Origin: Rosa chinensis
Lineage: Eukaryota > Streptophyta > Magnoliopsida > Rosales > Rosaceae
DNA length: 64,000 bases
Direction of reading: 5' to 3'
Assembly (NCBI RefSeq): GCF_002994745.2
Contig: NC_037093.1
Location: forward strand, 33,023,884 to 33,087,883
This document shows positions 10,331 through 21,718 of this stretch, piece after piece. The translations under genes were made by a program, and so were the position numbers. The notes beneath the pieces are model-generated. The model was not told where the DNA came from, did no database searches, and saw nothing but the letters and a program-made list of their open reading frames with translations. How positions within the stretch are numbered: the first letter of the stretch is position 1; each line of letters opens with the position of its first letter.

Positions 10331-12275
10331 CTAGTTTTTCGACCAGTGTTCTATATTTTCATCGGTTTTTTCTTCATCGATTTTTTCTTCCTTTATTTTT
10401 GAGGAAGATGGTTCCATGATTTCTTGGAACAAAGTTTCTACTTCTTTCTCTTTTTGTTCAGAGAAATATTCTTCATATTCTTGTTCTACCAATTGGCTGA
10501 TAAGGCCATTTTTGGTCTTTCTGCTTGCTTCAGCTATGAAGCATTCTTTGTGATAAGTCTTTTTTGACTCTTCACAAAACATAGGAAGTCCATTTTTTTC
10601 GTGACATAAGCAGTAGTCACAAACGAATATACCAGGGTTCACTTTATAAGAAGACATTAATGATTCTGTCTTACTTTCTTCCCAGTTTTTGATGTGGAGA
10701 ACATTCATCTGCCTGGATTCTAAGTATTCCACTTCAGAATCTGTTTCAGAGTCAGATGATTCTTCTTCTTCATAACAAGCAGAGTATACTGACCTGTCAT
10801 CTTTTTCATCATCAGAATAGGCTATTTCGTAGCCTTTCATATTAGTTGTTTCTACTATTGACTCATATTCTTTGAATAGAGCTTTCGTAGACCTTTTACC
10901 CTTTTTCGGGCATTCATTGGCATAGTACCCTTCAGCTTTGCATAACCAGCATCGGCAAGCTTTTTTGCTTGTCTGTTTATTTTGATGGTTGGTCTGATGA
11001 TTCTTCTTTTTCTTGAAGAATTTCTTTTTTGGATCTTCATCCTGTTGTTTCTTGAAATTGGAACTTTTCTTAAATTTCCAATCCTTTTTCTTATTACTCG
11101 TTCTGAATTTTTTCGAGTAATATTTTTCTTTTCTTTTTCTGTGGAACTTGAATTCATGACATCCCGAGTTGGTTGGCATATCCAGTATTCCATAAAAGAA
11201 GTTTTCAACTCCTTTGAGTTGTTTCTTGGCCATCTTAGCTCTAAGATTGGCTTTGCATTGCTCTTTTAGTAATTGCCTAATTCTGTCGGCAATTCCTCCA
11301 ACTGAAAATCTTTCAATTGGTTTTCAGCTATGCTTTCTCTCACAACTGTTCTCCATGGTTCATGGAGTTTTTTGTGCAACAGGTTGACTAGATTAGTATT
11401 CTCTAGTTCACCAATCGTACAGTAGTATTCTTGAAATTCATTCAAGTATTCTTCAAAATATCTCATGTCACAGATTTTGAGAGCATAGATATTTGATTTG
11501 GCCGTTTCTTTAGCCTTCTCACTCAGATTTGAGAGATCTCCACAGAACTGATCGTACAGGGGTACTGCAAAATCATACGGAGATTTTGCATTTTTAATCT
11601 CTTCTAGCCAGTCTTTTCCTCTGGCAGTCTCTTTGCAGGACAGATAATAGTTTTTCGTTACTCCGGTGAGAGTAGTTTCATAGCACACCTCAAATCTAGT
11701 GCTTCGAATTTTCCAAGGGTTAGAGCAGAGGCCATCATCAGGCTGTCTACCCATTGGTCAATGGCTTTTCTTTTATCTAGAGCTTTATCTTGATTTAGCC
11801 AGATGTCATTGTTCGTGATCGGAACTCTGGGCATATTGTCCTATGGGACAAATCTTTGAGAATTTCTTTCTTCTTTTCTGCTCGTAGGGGCTTTTTGTAC
11901 AAGGAGTTTTAGTTTTCCCTTTTCTCCTATGATGAAAGTTTTGGAGCTTTCTCCGTCTTCCATTTCTATATCTTGATAAGGAAGGACCTTTCTTGTCTTT
12001 CCTGATTTGAAAATTTTCATTTCTTCGATTAGTTTTTCTAATCGTTCAGGATTTTCACAAGATTCTACTTCTTCATAGAGTTCATAGAGCTTTTCTGCTC
12101 TAAGCATATTAACTGCTCTATTTAGATCAGCTTCTAACTCTTCTTCAGTGATAGACTTTGATGTTTCTTCAGAGTATTTGGTACCACTAACACTAGCTTT
12201 TCTAGTGCTGTAGATTCTTCTGATATCTAGATATTTCTTGTAACAGATTCTAATGTTTCTTATCAGAAGATTTTA
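10331..12275 (-). pseudogene. Pararetroviral coat protein (gag-like), broken into three frames
   Basis: The reading frame opens after a TAA near 12275, runs to a TAG at 11841-11843, shifts near 11.7 kb, stops at 11266 and resumes in another frame to 10331. The N-terminal part is Glu/Lys-rich. The middle (11754-11266) is the capsid core, with an LHKKLHEPWR-type motif. The C-terminal part has a basic stretch, then a CCHC-type knuckle at about 10935-10895 reading C-x2-C-x4-Tyr-x4-C, so the zinc-binding His is replaced by Tyr. An acidic Ser/Glu/Asp tail and a second Cys/His cluster (CDYCLCHEKNG...HKEC) follow at about 10640-10540. The core and knuckle match caulimovirid coat proteins, which package the genome in the virion. 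Confidence 0.8.
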
Positions 12276-12350
12276 ATGGAGAATTCAACTTCTCTAATAT
12301 AAATTCAGACGTTGTCCCCATTGGGGATTCCCCTTTTGAGCTCTTTACAA

Positions 12351-12362
12351 GCTCTGATACCA
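12351..12362 (-). other. tRNA-Met primer-binding site of the pararetrovirus
   Basis: TGGTATCAGAGC on the minus strand is the complement of the 3' end of plant initiator tRNA-Met, the minus-strand DNA primer of caulimovirids. It lies about 75 bp upstream of the coat-protein frame. This fixes the strand and the virus family independently of the protein evidence. Confidence 0.85.
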
Positions 12363-12438
12363 GTGATTAATTTGCGGATCTAACCAGCGCTCAAATAGTT
12401 AGGAGGTTTTGTTCCTTTGTAACCATGAACTTTAGTTC

Positions 12439-12660
12439 TTAGATATTTTTCTCGATTTTGTAGATGATTTTCTGTACTAGGAATATTCTATCCCAGTAAT
12501 CAGGAGTAGCTCGGCTGAGCCTATTTCTGAAGACTTTTGCTCTTCTCAACTTTTCTTGTTCTTCTTCAAGCTCTTTTTCAAATTTTCTACAATTTGCAAG
12601 TAAATCTAATCTGGACAGAACAATATCTAAATGAGCGATTATGGATAATGAAGTTTTAAC
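12439..12660 (-). pseudogene. Coiled-coil ORF tail upstream of the viral primer site
   Basis: The minus-strand frame opens after a stop near 12660 and ends at TAA 12441-12439 (about 70 residues). It contains a heptad-rich segment (RKFEKELEEEQEKLRRAK) followed by TPDYWDRIFLVQKIIYKIEKNI. It is probably the C-terminal tail of the ORF preceding the primer site (movement protein or ORF Ib in soymovirus-like genomes), truncated by the right arm of the TIR element. This is inference from position; I see no 30K-superfamily core. Confidence 0.4.
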
Positions 12661-13391
12661 TGCTTACCTTTAATATAGAGGATGAAGCTTAGCTGCAATT
12701 ATAATTTCAAGATATGGGCCCACCACGCTTTATCAAAATAAATTATTAAGATAAAAGAGAAGGAAAAGATGATGCAGAGGGGTATTAGTGGGATGAATAG
12801 TGAGTGGTTTTGAAAAGTAGGAAGAAAAAGTGGAAAGTTTTGTGTGAGTGGGAATAAAAATAAGTTGTTGGGATGTATGGGAACTATAATGGTGAATTTG
12901 GGGTGTATGAGTATTTCCCCAATATTTTTATCCTTATGCTTCGTTTTTCTAGAATACTTTGTTGTATAATCACTTTTTTTTCTTAATTTACTTTGTAAAA
13001 ATTAATTGCAATTCTGGCCTAATTTTTGAAGAATAATAAAAATTATTCAAGAAACATGATGTTGGAATGTTGGATATTGTTATTATTCATCGGGAGACAA
13101 CAATTGGAGGTAAAATTTGATGGAAAATTTCACATGAATAGTGTTGGGTGAAGAGTTTGGAGGGAAAGTAAGATAGAAAGGAAAGATATGTGTTTGTCCA
13201 TGTCAGATGAGGTTATGACAATCATTTAGTGGCCAATTTGAGTGAAATGTCATGTTTACCCCTGCACTTAATGGAGGAATAACAGAATATAAACGGAAGC
13301 ACCTTAATGATGTGGTTTTAAAAGTCCAGGTACTATTCTATCCGATTTGAGAAAATTTAGACCCCACCTATGATAAAAACCCATTTTTATA

Positions 13392-13771
13392 TAGTCTCAC
13401 TCTTACCGATAAGGGACGAACGACAACAGTTTGCGCTTACTATGTACTCCCTATTTTGTGTAAGGATGTTGTTGCTGCTTTTTTTTTGCTTTTTTTTTTT
13501 TGCTCAGGCGTCTTGTAAATGTCTTTTGTCCCATCATGTAATCTCTTGATTAAAAATACCATAGGACAGTTGCATTTGCATCTCTCCCTCCCTCCCTCCC
13601 TAATTGGTAACCCAATGGTCTCTGGTAGTCATGACTAAGGTGTTCGATGCATCCATTGCATTTGTTTGTATTGGAGGCGGATTTTGTTTTTTTTTTTTTT
13701 GCATTGATGCTTTAGGTTGTAAAACAGAGATGCCTAAAACAAATTTATAAAAGTGAAACTTAATCAATAAT
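13392..13771. other. Intergenic gap
   Basis: No gene. It contains T-runs and a short (CCCT)n tract near 13585-13602. Confidence 0.5.
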
Positions 13772-13780
13772 CTTTCTCAT

Positions 13781-14838
13781 GGGTTCAGGATCTGGGACAC
13801 ACAATTTTACACAATTTTTGACACTTCTTCTGAGCCCTTAAGATTAAAAACATTGAGTGGCTCAGATTAATTTTGTGAATAATGTCACACAAACTTATAG
13901 ATGATTGGACAAATGACGTGGCATTAAGTTAATTTTATAACAAATAGATTAAGATTAAACTTATGTTCTATAAGAATATAAAATGAAAAAGAAAATCACA
14001 ATTATATAAACAAAATGCCCGATTAAAAAGAAAATTAGAAGAACAAGGAAGAACCCTAACTCTATCTCAATTGACCTATGACAATACAATAGCAGGTTGA
14101 TTCTCAAACCTGCTAAATGTTGCAATAACATCAATCAGATCCTCAAAACAATATGATCTAACATTTGACTTGCTCCTCATTCCAATATTTTTCAAACGCA
14201 AACCAAAACTCCAAAAGTTCCTACCTGAATTAGACATTAACATGTTGTTCGTTCCATCTCTGCAGACAAATAAACAACAGAAATTCATCTGAATAGGCAT
14301 TAATCTACTGCTCTACCCAGCAATATGAAGGGACACAAAAGATGAAATGCACAAGCGCGGCAATTTTAAAAGAGCAATTAGTCCAATCAAAACTCATTCC
14401 CAAAACACCTTAATTTTAAATGCTCTACACACTTTCAATGCTTTGCATTACAGTTTAGCATCTCATCCAATTATACCTTTTTTCATATAAATTTTCTCTT
14501 CTTTGAGACTAATTTGCTTATCAGTTTTGTAAATTAGTTTACCAACTTTTAGAAGACGGTCAATGGAGATAGAGCTAGGGTTCTTCTACTCTTTTTTTTC
14601 ATAATCGTGTTCTTCTAGCTGTTCATCTAATTGCAATTTTTTTTTGTTTTTCATTTTATGTCTTCTTATAAAAATAAAAGTTTAATCTAATCTTTAAGTA
14701 ATTTGATGCCACGTCATTTGTCCAGTCATCTTCTGGTTTGTTGACATCATTCACAAAATTAATCTGAGCCACTCAATGTTTTTAATCTTAAGGGCTTAGA
14801 AGAAGTGTTAAAAATTGTGTGTCCCAGGATCCGAGACC
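13781..14838. mobile_element. MULE-type non-autonomous element, 9-bp TSD CTTTCTCAT
   Basis: The two ends form long inverted repeats of about 270 bp. The left begins GGGTTCAGGATCTGGGAC; the right, read inverted, begins GGTCTCGGATCCTGGGAC. Both continue through ACACACAATTTT, CTTCTTCT-AGCCCTTAAG, CATTGAGTGGCTCAG and ACAAATGACGTGGCAT. Perfect 9-bp duplications CTTTCTCAT flank it (13772-13780 and 14839-14847). There is no transposase; the central ~500 bp is unique AT-rich sequence. Long TIRs plus 9-bp duplications indicate Mutator superfamily. Confidence 0.85.
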
Positions 14839-14847
14839 CTTTCTCAT

Positions 14848-15735
14848 ACACATGTTTCTATTTGACAGAACACTACAACGATGTCTTTTATTATGAAACT
14901 GAACTTTGATCATGGTGAAACTTGTATTCCATTGATTCTTCCTGTGGTCAATAAACACTCCATAACTATCCATTAATGCACGTAGAGGAGAATCATTGAT
15001 AATATATTCATACAAACATTGGAAAACCCCAGCAAAAACTTGAGAGAGCATATCTTCTTAATTGGTTTCGTCCAAGGCAATTGAAGATTTCGTGAACGAC
15101 AAAACAAAAATTGTTGGACACTTCCTGTCGATTAACACACCTCAAGGTTAATGACTAACGGTAAATGCTATAGTCAAACTTGGCAAAGGATCACCTAATT
15201 GAATGGAAAGATACATGAGAACTAAAGAGTTGCCAAGTCCATCCAACATTATCCAAAACTAGTGAAACGATGAGAATGAACAAAAGAACCTAGTTGGTGC
15301 ACAAACAATCACAAAATAAAGTTAAATGTTAGCCAACAACCAAAATTTGAAAAAAAATCAAAGCGTAGATCAAAGCAATTGGAAGACACAAAACAGATAA
15401 CCAATCTTCTCTGTTTAAGATGATTGAGGAGGAAAAGATTGACCTATCTTCCTAGTTCAAGAAGTCAAAAACACTAATAGGTCTTAATACACTAAATTAA
15501 GAAGACAAAAACACATTATACAAAATCCAAGGCTGAAGGCTGAACACCTTCGGTTGCGTATGTCAATCAAAATCACAAAACGCACAAACAATAATCAAAC
15601 TGGAAAGAACAGCAGCTTGGATGAGATTAAAATTAAAGAATAGCTCTCGGTTGAAGCGGAAGAACTACCCTGGGGTCATGTCCAAAAGTATGGTGAATTG
15701 ATCAAAGCAAAAGACTAAGAATGTTAACATGCTTA
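14848..15735. other. Intergenic gap
   Basis: AT-rich, no supported gene or repeat end seen until the MITE at 15736. Confidence 0.5.
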
Positions 15736-16494
15736 GAGCATCTCCAACCGAGTAGTCAAAATGCTTGTGTCAAATTCAAATTTGAAGACTGACATGGCAG
15801 TGTTATTTTTGCTACACTCCTTCTCCAATAGATTGGTCAAATAATAAGAATATTGTATTTTCTAAATTGTTTTAATTACTTGTTTAAGAAAAAATAAAAA
15901 CAATTTGTATTATTTACAAACAGATAATATCCTTTCTGTCTCCTCAACTTCTCCTTCTTCTCGACTTCTCTTCTGGTGTTTTTTTTTCTTTGTCCTTTTT
16001 ACAAGAACAATATCAGATGCCCAATCTTGTAATCAATAGATTCCAAGATTCAAAACCCATGAAAACTAAAACACAACAAGAGCAGATCCAAGCGACATCG
16101 CTGATCAAGCTTTCTGTTTCAATCTCTTTCTCCAAATCAAGCTTCGCCGCTGATCTCGATCATCATCTCAACACCGCAATCGCTGCATCAACACTGCAAT
16201 CTACCACCGCAATCGACCATCTTGCTCTCTTTTCAAATTAAAATTGATCTGAAACTCCGCCATGAATGATTATGGTTTGGGTAGGAAGAAACACAGAGGA
16301 CAGAAGGAAGGAAGAAGAAGAAGAGAAGAGGAAAGAAAGAAATTGACAGATTCAGAAGAACTATCAAATTTGACAGAGAGAAGTGGAATGTCAAATCCAC
16401 GTCGGATTTGACAGATCGGTTGAAGGGTTTTCCTCTTTCATTTCTTACCGTTAAAGCTCCACCCTGTCAAATGACCACTCCATTGGAGATGGTC
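15736..16494. mobile_element. Tourist-like (PIF/Harbinger) MITE with TTA duplications
   Basis: Termini are GAGCATCTCCAACC at left and, inverted at right, GACCATCTCCAATGG. The 3-bp duplication TTA flanks it (15733-15735 and 16495-16497), as in PIF/Harbinger elements. The interior has a purine-rich tract (about 16300-16345) and a direct-repeat pair around the words TGTCAAAT and AAATTTGACAG near both ends. The interior open frame at 15990-16241 has no recognisable domain. Confidence 0.75.
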
Positions 16495-16783
16495 TTAGAA
16501 TGGATTTCCTTGTATTGAAGCGAAGAAAATTAGAAAATTACACATAAGTGTCATTTTGAAACTTTATTTAGTCATAAGGCCACCTAATTTTTTTGGTACA
16601 CATAAGGCCACTTAGAGCTACAAAAACAGCTGTTTTTTTATTTTACATGCCCATTTTCCCCCTAGCCCCAAAACAGATCAAAATCTCTCTCTCGGAATGA
16701 GATTCCAAGTGATCCAAGCTTGCAAAACCTCGAAACGGCGCCACCACCCCTGAAGATGACGACGAAGAAGCTTAGATCGGATC

Positions 16784-16787
<4 letters not shown>

Positions 16788-16848
<61 letters not shown>
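16788..16848. repeat. (CT)n microsatellite, about 30 units
   Basis: Uninterrupted CT dinucleotides over about 60 bp. Frames through it give Ser-Leu or Arg-Glu repeats that are not genes. Confidence 0.95.
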
Positions 16849-16851
<3 letters not shown>

Positions 16852-17559
16852 AGATTCCAACGATCCAAAGACGAAGAAGCTCCAATCGGAGCCAGCTCAC
16901 TGGAGGCGAACTGAGATCTCTCTGATTCTCTACTCGTCTCAGAAACCGAAAGCTCACAGTGACGCTTCTGGATTCTCTGTGAACTCTACCTCGTGCTAGT
17001 ACTTCGACGGTGAAATTTCATGCGAGTCGAGGAGATGACCGGCGAAGAGGGAGAAACAACAACGAGGAGATGGCCGGTGTTTACTGCTGGTTTCGGACCT
17101 GACCTGAAGAGAATTGGGTTGTGGGTGTACTGAGCAATTGATTGCTATCGGGGAGGTGGATGATGGGTGCAGCGTGGTCGCCGGAGGCTAGAGAGGATGA
17201 CTGACGGTGTTGGGTTTGCTGGTTTCAGCAAAGAAGAAGGTGGTAGGTAACCGGAATTTATTTATTTATTTATTTTTTTGGTCACTTGCTTAAAAAAAAA
17301 GTGTTGGTCAGAGCACCGTTTTGCATTTGGCATCATTGAATTTTGAAATCCAATCAAGAGTCTTGTGCTTCAAATTCCTTCAATTTGTCACTGGTTTGCG
17401 TTTTGTGATGACCGATGAGGTTTAGTGATTTCAAAGAAGAAATGAGAATTTTCTTTTCCTAATTGATGAGTTGCTCTTAGTTTCGAACGATTTGGCTGAA
17501 GACTGAAGTTGTGCTTACTTTGAGTTGTGTTGGGTTGAAATTGGAGTGTTTTAATTGAA

Positions 17560-18165
17560 GCATTTGATATTGTAAATCTATAGTTATTTTGATGTTTTGG
17601 AGTAGTATTTGTATTGATTGATAATAGCTTTCTTATACGTTAGAAGTAGCTTTGTTAGTCTTACGTAATAGCCTTTTCAATCTCTGGGAGTAATTTTTAT
17701 TTTGCTTGGTAATAGCTTTCGGTGTTGGTGAGAGTAGTTTTTATTGTTGGTGAGAGTAGTTTTAGGTGCTAGTGAGAGTAGCTTTTAATGTTGGTGACTG
17801 TAGCTTTTGTTGTCGGTGACTGTAGCTTTTTGGTATTGATGAGAGTAGTTTTTGTCGTTGGTGAGAGTAGCTTTTAGTGTTGGACTTTTTGTCGCTGGTG
17901 ACAGGAGCTTTTGTCGCTGGTGACAGCAGTCACCAGATTTTGTGACATTGCTAGAGGTCGCCGGAAATCTCACCAATGTAGCTTTTGCTACTAGGGACAA
18001 TAGTTTTTTGTGACAATAGCATTTGGTTTTAGGGAGCGTAGCTTTTGTTTGTGATAGTAGCTTTTGTTGCTAGTGACAATAACTTTGTGACATTGCCGGA
18101 AATCTCACCGGAGTAGCTTTTGTTGCAGGTGATAGTAGCTTTTGTTGCCGCCGAACACCCGCCGG
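17560..18165. repeat. Degenerate ~22-30 bp minisatellite, core GTAGCTTTTGTTG-GGTGA
   Basis: More than 15 variants of GAGAGTAGCTTTT / GACAGTAGCTTTTGTTG, mostly separated by (T/C)(G/T)GGTGA or (T/C)TAGTGA. Units drift in length and sequence, typical of an old tandem array in a transposon. The array ends in CGCCGGA-rich sequence at 18150-18215. Confidence 0.75.
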
Positions 18166-18355
18166 AGACATCACCAGAAGTCGCCGGAGGTTGGTAGGAG
18201 ACCTCGCCGGAGATGAGAGAGAGAATGATTGTTGATTTTTTACTCTAATGACATTTATGTAAATATATTAGTTTTTATATCTAAAATTTAACATAATATT
18301 AAATCTAGTGGCTTTATGGCTAAAAAAACATTCAAAAGTGGCCTTATATGTAATT

Positions 18356-19658
18356 GGCTCGGCAAACCTCTCAAACTTTTAGCAAAATCCAGCATATTAG
18401 ATAGAGAGAGAAAAATATATACCTTTCACTGATCTTTGCAATGTTATGAGGGGAACATCGAAAGAGAAGAACAACTTCTACAATGTATTCTACACATAAA
18501 TCAAGGCACCGAGAATGAAAATTGCAAGACAGTTTTTGCTTTTAGTGGGAGAACCTTAACGGTTTGTGTAATCCTCGTTGTCGGTATAATCCTTACAACT
18601 GCTTGTATCATTACCCTTTTACCCTTCTTTTATTTAATTTTTTTTTCTTTTTTTATGGAGTTATATAAAGAGAGGGGTATTTGTAGGGTTTTTGAAAATT
18701 TAACCATAAGCCTTATTAGCTTAATTAATACTGATAATAAACAAAATTATGCAAATGGGTTATTTCTATCATTTTGGCTTCTTCTTTTTTTACCCCACGT
18801 GCTTGCCGCGTCATTGTTTTTGACGGAACCATCACATAAGATTAACGAATGTATCATGTTTATACAAAATTTTGAGTTCAGGTATCATAATGTATCATAT
18901 TGGTATAGTTAAGAATTTGGGTATCAAATTGGCCTTAACACTAGAGAGTGGGCACTGATGGTAAATTTTTCTCTAAACAAAAATAATGTTTATCTTGGGT
19001 GTTTCCCACTTCTCTATATTTCGTGGAAGATGTTATAATTGTTTATTATTATTAATTAAGTTACTATTTTATCCTGATTAATAATTTTTTTTATTAAATA
19101 GCTAATTATTATGTGAGGATATTATTGAGGTTTCAAAAATTTAACTATATAAAGAGAAATTAGCTTAATATATAAGATGAGAAAGGTAGCTTCAAATCTT
19201 TTCAATTAATCATCCAGATTCTAAACTGGAAGACAAACAAAATTTCTAAAATGTAAAAATACATATTTTCTTGTACTTTGAGGATTGTCTTTTATCCAAA
19301 ATGAATCGCATGGTCAAGATTCAAGAAAAAGCGGAGAGAATGGCAAACCGTAAGTCAGAAAAATAGCAAGGGCAAAAGCGCCAATTCTTGATGAACAGTG
19401 TAACAGTGCTTCCCACTCGCAGTGGTAGACCGAGTTTTGCGGTCGAGACTCTCGTAAAATTCAACTTGAGTTAGACAGCTAACAGCTTGACGATTGGATT
19501 GGTTACTCTAGCTAATAAGAGAAAGATATGTAGACCCACATGAAAAATCTAATACCACTATGACCCCTGCAGTAGTCCTAAATTGACAAAATACTCTCAC
19601 TTTTTCATCGCGTCATGTTACTATTGCCAAAAATATCCTCAATCGAATGGTGAGACGG
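18356..19658. other. Intergenic, upstream of the P450
   Basis: AT-rich with no supported gene. A 158-codon plus-strand frame at 18436-18912 has hydrophobic low-complexity composition and no domain. The segment 19429-19500 is a second copy of the P450 5' leader (see duplication entry). Confidence 0.5.
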
Positions 19659-19970
19659 TATATAACCCACAACTACAGCAAACCTTAGATATTCTTAGCA
19701 TTCTTTGTCGATAACAATCTTTTTTTTTTTTTTTTGAATAATCGATAAGAATCTTATTATTGTGAAGTTTAGTATTTTTGTTAAAGGACTTGACTGGACA
19801 GACAAAATAATAAAGTCTTGCCCAAATTAAGATTCATCGTATAGGTGCTAAACTGGAAGAGAGGCAGCATGGAGCAATACAAAATAATAAAGTCTTGCCT
19901 GTGTTTTGTGGTCGAGACTCTCGTAAAATTCGACTCGAGAGAGCTACAGCCAAACGGCTAAATCACCGAA
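19429..19970 (+). repeat. Local duplication of P450 leader sequence
   Basis: The block TCGAGACTCTCGTAAAATTC, with its flanks, occurs at about 19441-19460 and again at 19912-19931, just before the P450 start codon. Separately, AAATAATAAAGTCTTGCC occurs at about 19805-19822 and 19880-19897. The promoter/leader was therefore built by short direct duplications. Confidence 0.8.
19659..19665 (+). promoter_or_regulatory. Candidate TATA box for the P450
   Basis: TATATAA lies 309 bp upstream of the ATG in an otherwise GC-mixed stretch. It is the best TATA match between the duplicated leader blocks. The start of transcription is not provable from sequence. Confidence 0.35.
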
Positions 19971-19973
19971 AAA

Positions 19974-21284
19974 ATGAGTACTACTGGATTCCCAGTGTTC
20001 TTTATTGTTTCAAGCTTTGTGTTTTTGTTCCTTCTGATCTTCAAGATCTTTCACACACAATGGTGGACTCCAACTCGCCTACAGAAACCGATGGGTCTGC
20101 AGGGAATCAGAGGCCCTTCTTACAGACTTGTCGATGGAAACGCCAAAGAAATCTTGAACATGAAGAAGGAAGCCATTAGCAGAACCAAAAGTTTATCACA
20201 CGACATATTTCCTGTAGTTCAACCTCAGTATCACTCGTGGCTCAAGACATATGGTAACAAATTATTAACTCGATCGATCTCAAATCTTCGTTATTTCTAA
20301 TTAACGCCAAGTGTTGTTGTGTTTTGTGACAGGGAAGATTTTTCTTCAGTGGTTAGGTACCGAAGCTCAGTTGGTTGTTATGGAACCGGAGTTGTGCAAA
20401 GAGATACTGAATAACAAAGACAGAGTTTATCTGCAAAAGAAACAACAAGGGTTTGGGAAGAAGCTGATTGGAAACAGCCTCGGGACTTCTGAAGGAGAAC
20501 AATGGCTAAAACTGCGAAAGCTGGCTAACCATGCCTTCCATAGAGAAAGCTTAAAAGTAAGCTTTAGTTATTCAACGCAATTATGATAGTTCTATCAATT
20601 AACTCGATTTTAATTATACGGGGAGGAGTAAACTTCGATAATATATGGTGTACATGCAATTATAACTTTTAAAGTTCAGTTTCTCGATGGAGAAACTATT
20701 TTTACTCTTATTTACCATAGTGAAGACTTTTTCTTAGTCCCCGCATGAGTTGTCAAAGTCATAGCATAAGTTGTCAAGTGTAAATATTTTACATGAAATA
20801 TAACATGTATGAAAAATGCGCATGACAGCCTTATTTAAAAAATAATGAGTTGAAGGATATTTAATTTACTACAATCAGATTTTTTTAATATTTTTTTACC
20901 AGAGTATGGTTCCAGATATGGTAGCTAGTGCTGAGATGATGGTGCAAAGGTGGCAAAATAGCGACGGCAAAGAGATCGAGATGTATCAAGAATTTAAGTT
21001 GTTTACTTCAGAAGTGATTTCCAGGACAGCATTTGGCAGCAACTATTTAGAAGGGAAGAAAATTTTCGACATGTTAATGGATTTATCCTCGTTATCGGTC
21101 AACAATTCTTATAAGATCAGGCTTCCTGGTATCCGGTAACTTTCTTTAACTAATTAATGTCCATCGCATTTAAAGAAAGGATATCCCAAAGAACCTATGT
21201 TTCTTGTAGTTGCTGGTTCTAACTTTATATATATATATATATATATTTATATGATATGTGACTACTCTTATATATTTCATATTT

Positions 21285-21326
<42 letters not shown>

Positions 21327-21718
21327 TCCAATCCAAAGCGGAGCTCCGCTTTGAAATTAACGTGTGAAGTTCGAGTTTTCAGTCACTTTTCGGTCGCATA
21401 TCCACATTTCAACCGTTCAGTTTTTAGGTACTACTGTATAGATCATCTCTGCAAATTTTCAGCCAAATTGATGATCATTAAGGCATCTAACTCGTTTAAA
21501 CCAATGGAAGGACTGAATCTGTCAACCTGAACCGTACTAGCTTTAAGGCACTTATCAATGCCTTAACGATCATCATTTTGGCTGAAAATTTTCAGAGACG
21601 ATCTATACACTAGTACCTAAAAACTGAACAGTCGAGATGTGGATATGCGACCGAAAAGTGACCGAAAACTCGAACTTCACACGTTAATTTTCATAGCGGA
21701 GCTCCGCTCTGGATAGGA

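Larger units (their letters stand above)
5990..12700 (-). mobile_element. Endogenous caulimovirid (pararetrovirus) copy 1, decayed and circularly permuted
   Basis: Minus-strand order is: tail of a coiled-coil ORF, tRNA-Met primer-binding site, coat protein, protease-RT-RNase H, ORF VI-like protein, TATA promoter, leader. The coat-protein zinc finger, the YIDD reverse transcriptase and the primer site identify Caulimoviridae. The coat-protein finger context resembles the Caulimovirus/Soymovirus side of the family, but the genus is not settled. Because the leader lies at the low-coordinate end and the ORF preceding the primer site at the other, the circular genome was opened within or before the movement-protein region, most of which is missing. 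Many stops and frameshifts show that the copy is dead. Confidence 0.85.
5771..13382. mobile_element. MULE-like TIR element containing an endogenous pararetrovirus
   Basis: The left arm (5771 to about 5985) and right arm (about 12985 to 13382) are inverted copies. Both begin G-[A/G]-GTTTTTATCATAGGTGGGG and share the blocks TACCTGGACTTT, AACCACATCA and GAATTGCAATTAATTTTT. The left arm lacks about 250 bp present in the right arm and has a small internal duplication of TACCTGGACTTTC. Candidate 9-bp target duplications flank it (TTTTTTATA at 5762-5770 and ATTTTTATA at 13383-13391, 8/9 matching). Arms of 200-400 bp with 9-bp duplications suggest a Mutator-like element. No transposase is seen: the interior is viral. 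Either the virus inserted into a MITE-like element, or the element formed around it. Confidence 0.6.
16535..18355. mobile_element. TIR element with microsatellite and minisatellite interior
   Basis: Left end AATTACACATAAG, with CATAAGGCCAC near 16580; right end, inverted, AATTACATATAAGGCCAC. Both continue through TTTTAGTCATAA/TTTTAGCCATAA-GGCCACT blocks, giving imperfect terminal inverted repeats of about 55 bp. I could not find a clear target duplication, so the superfamily is uncertain (MULE-like possible). The interior is GC-richer, with repeated CGCCGG words, a pure CT microsatellite and a long GTAGCTTTT minisatellite. No coding domain. Confidence 0.5.

Noticed and set aside
12351..12362. 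Primer-binding site read as a Ty1/copia signature
   Set aside because: The same tRNA-Met site is used by copia elements, but the adjacent coat-protein finger, YIDD RT and lack of integrase or LTRs fit a caulimovirid.
16678..16957. Overlapping ORFs on both strands with Arg-Glu or Ser-Leu runs
   Set aside because: They are translations of the CT/GA microsatellite, not proteins.
18436..18912. 158-codon hydrophobic plus-strand ORF
   Set aside because: Low-complexity T-rich sequence with no start context, splice signals or recognisable family.
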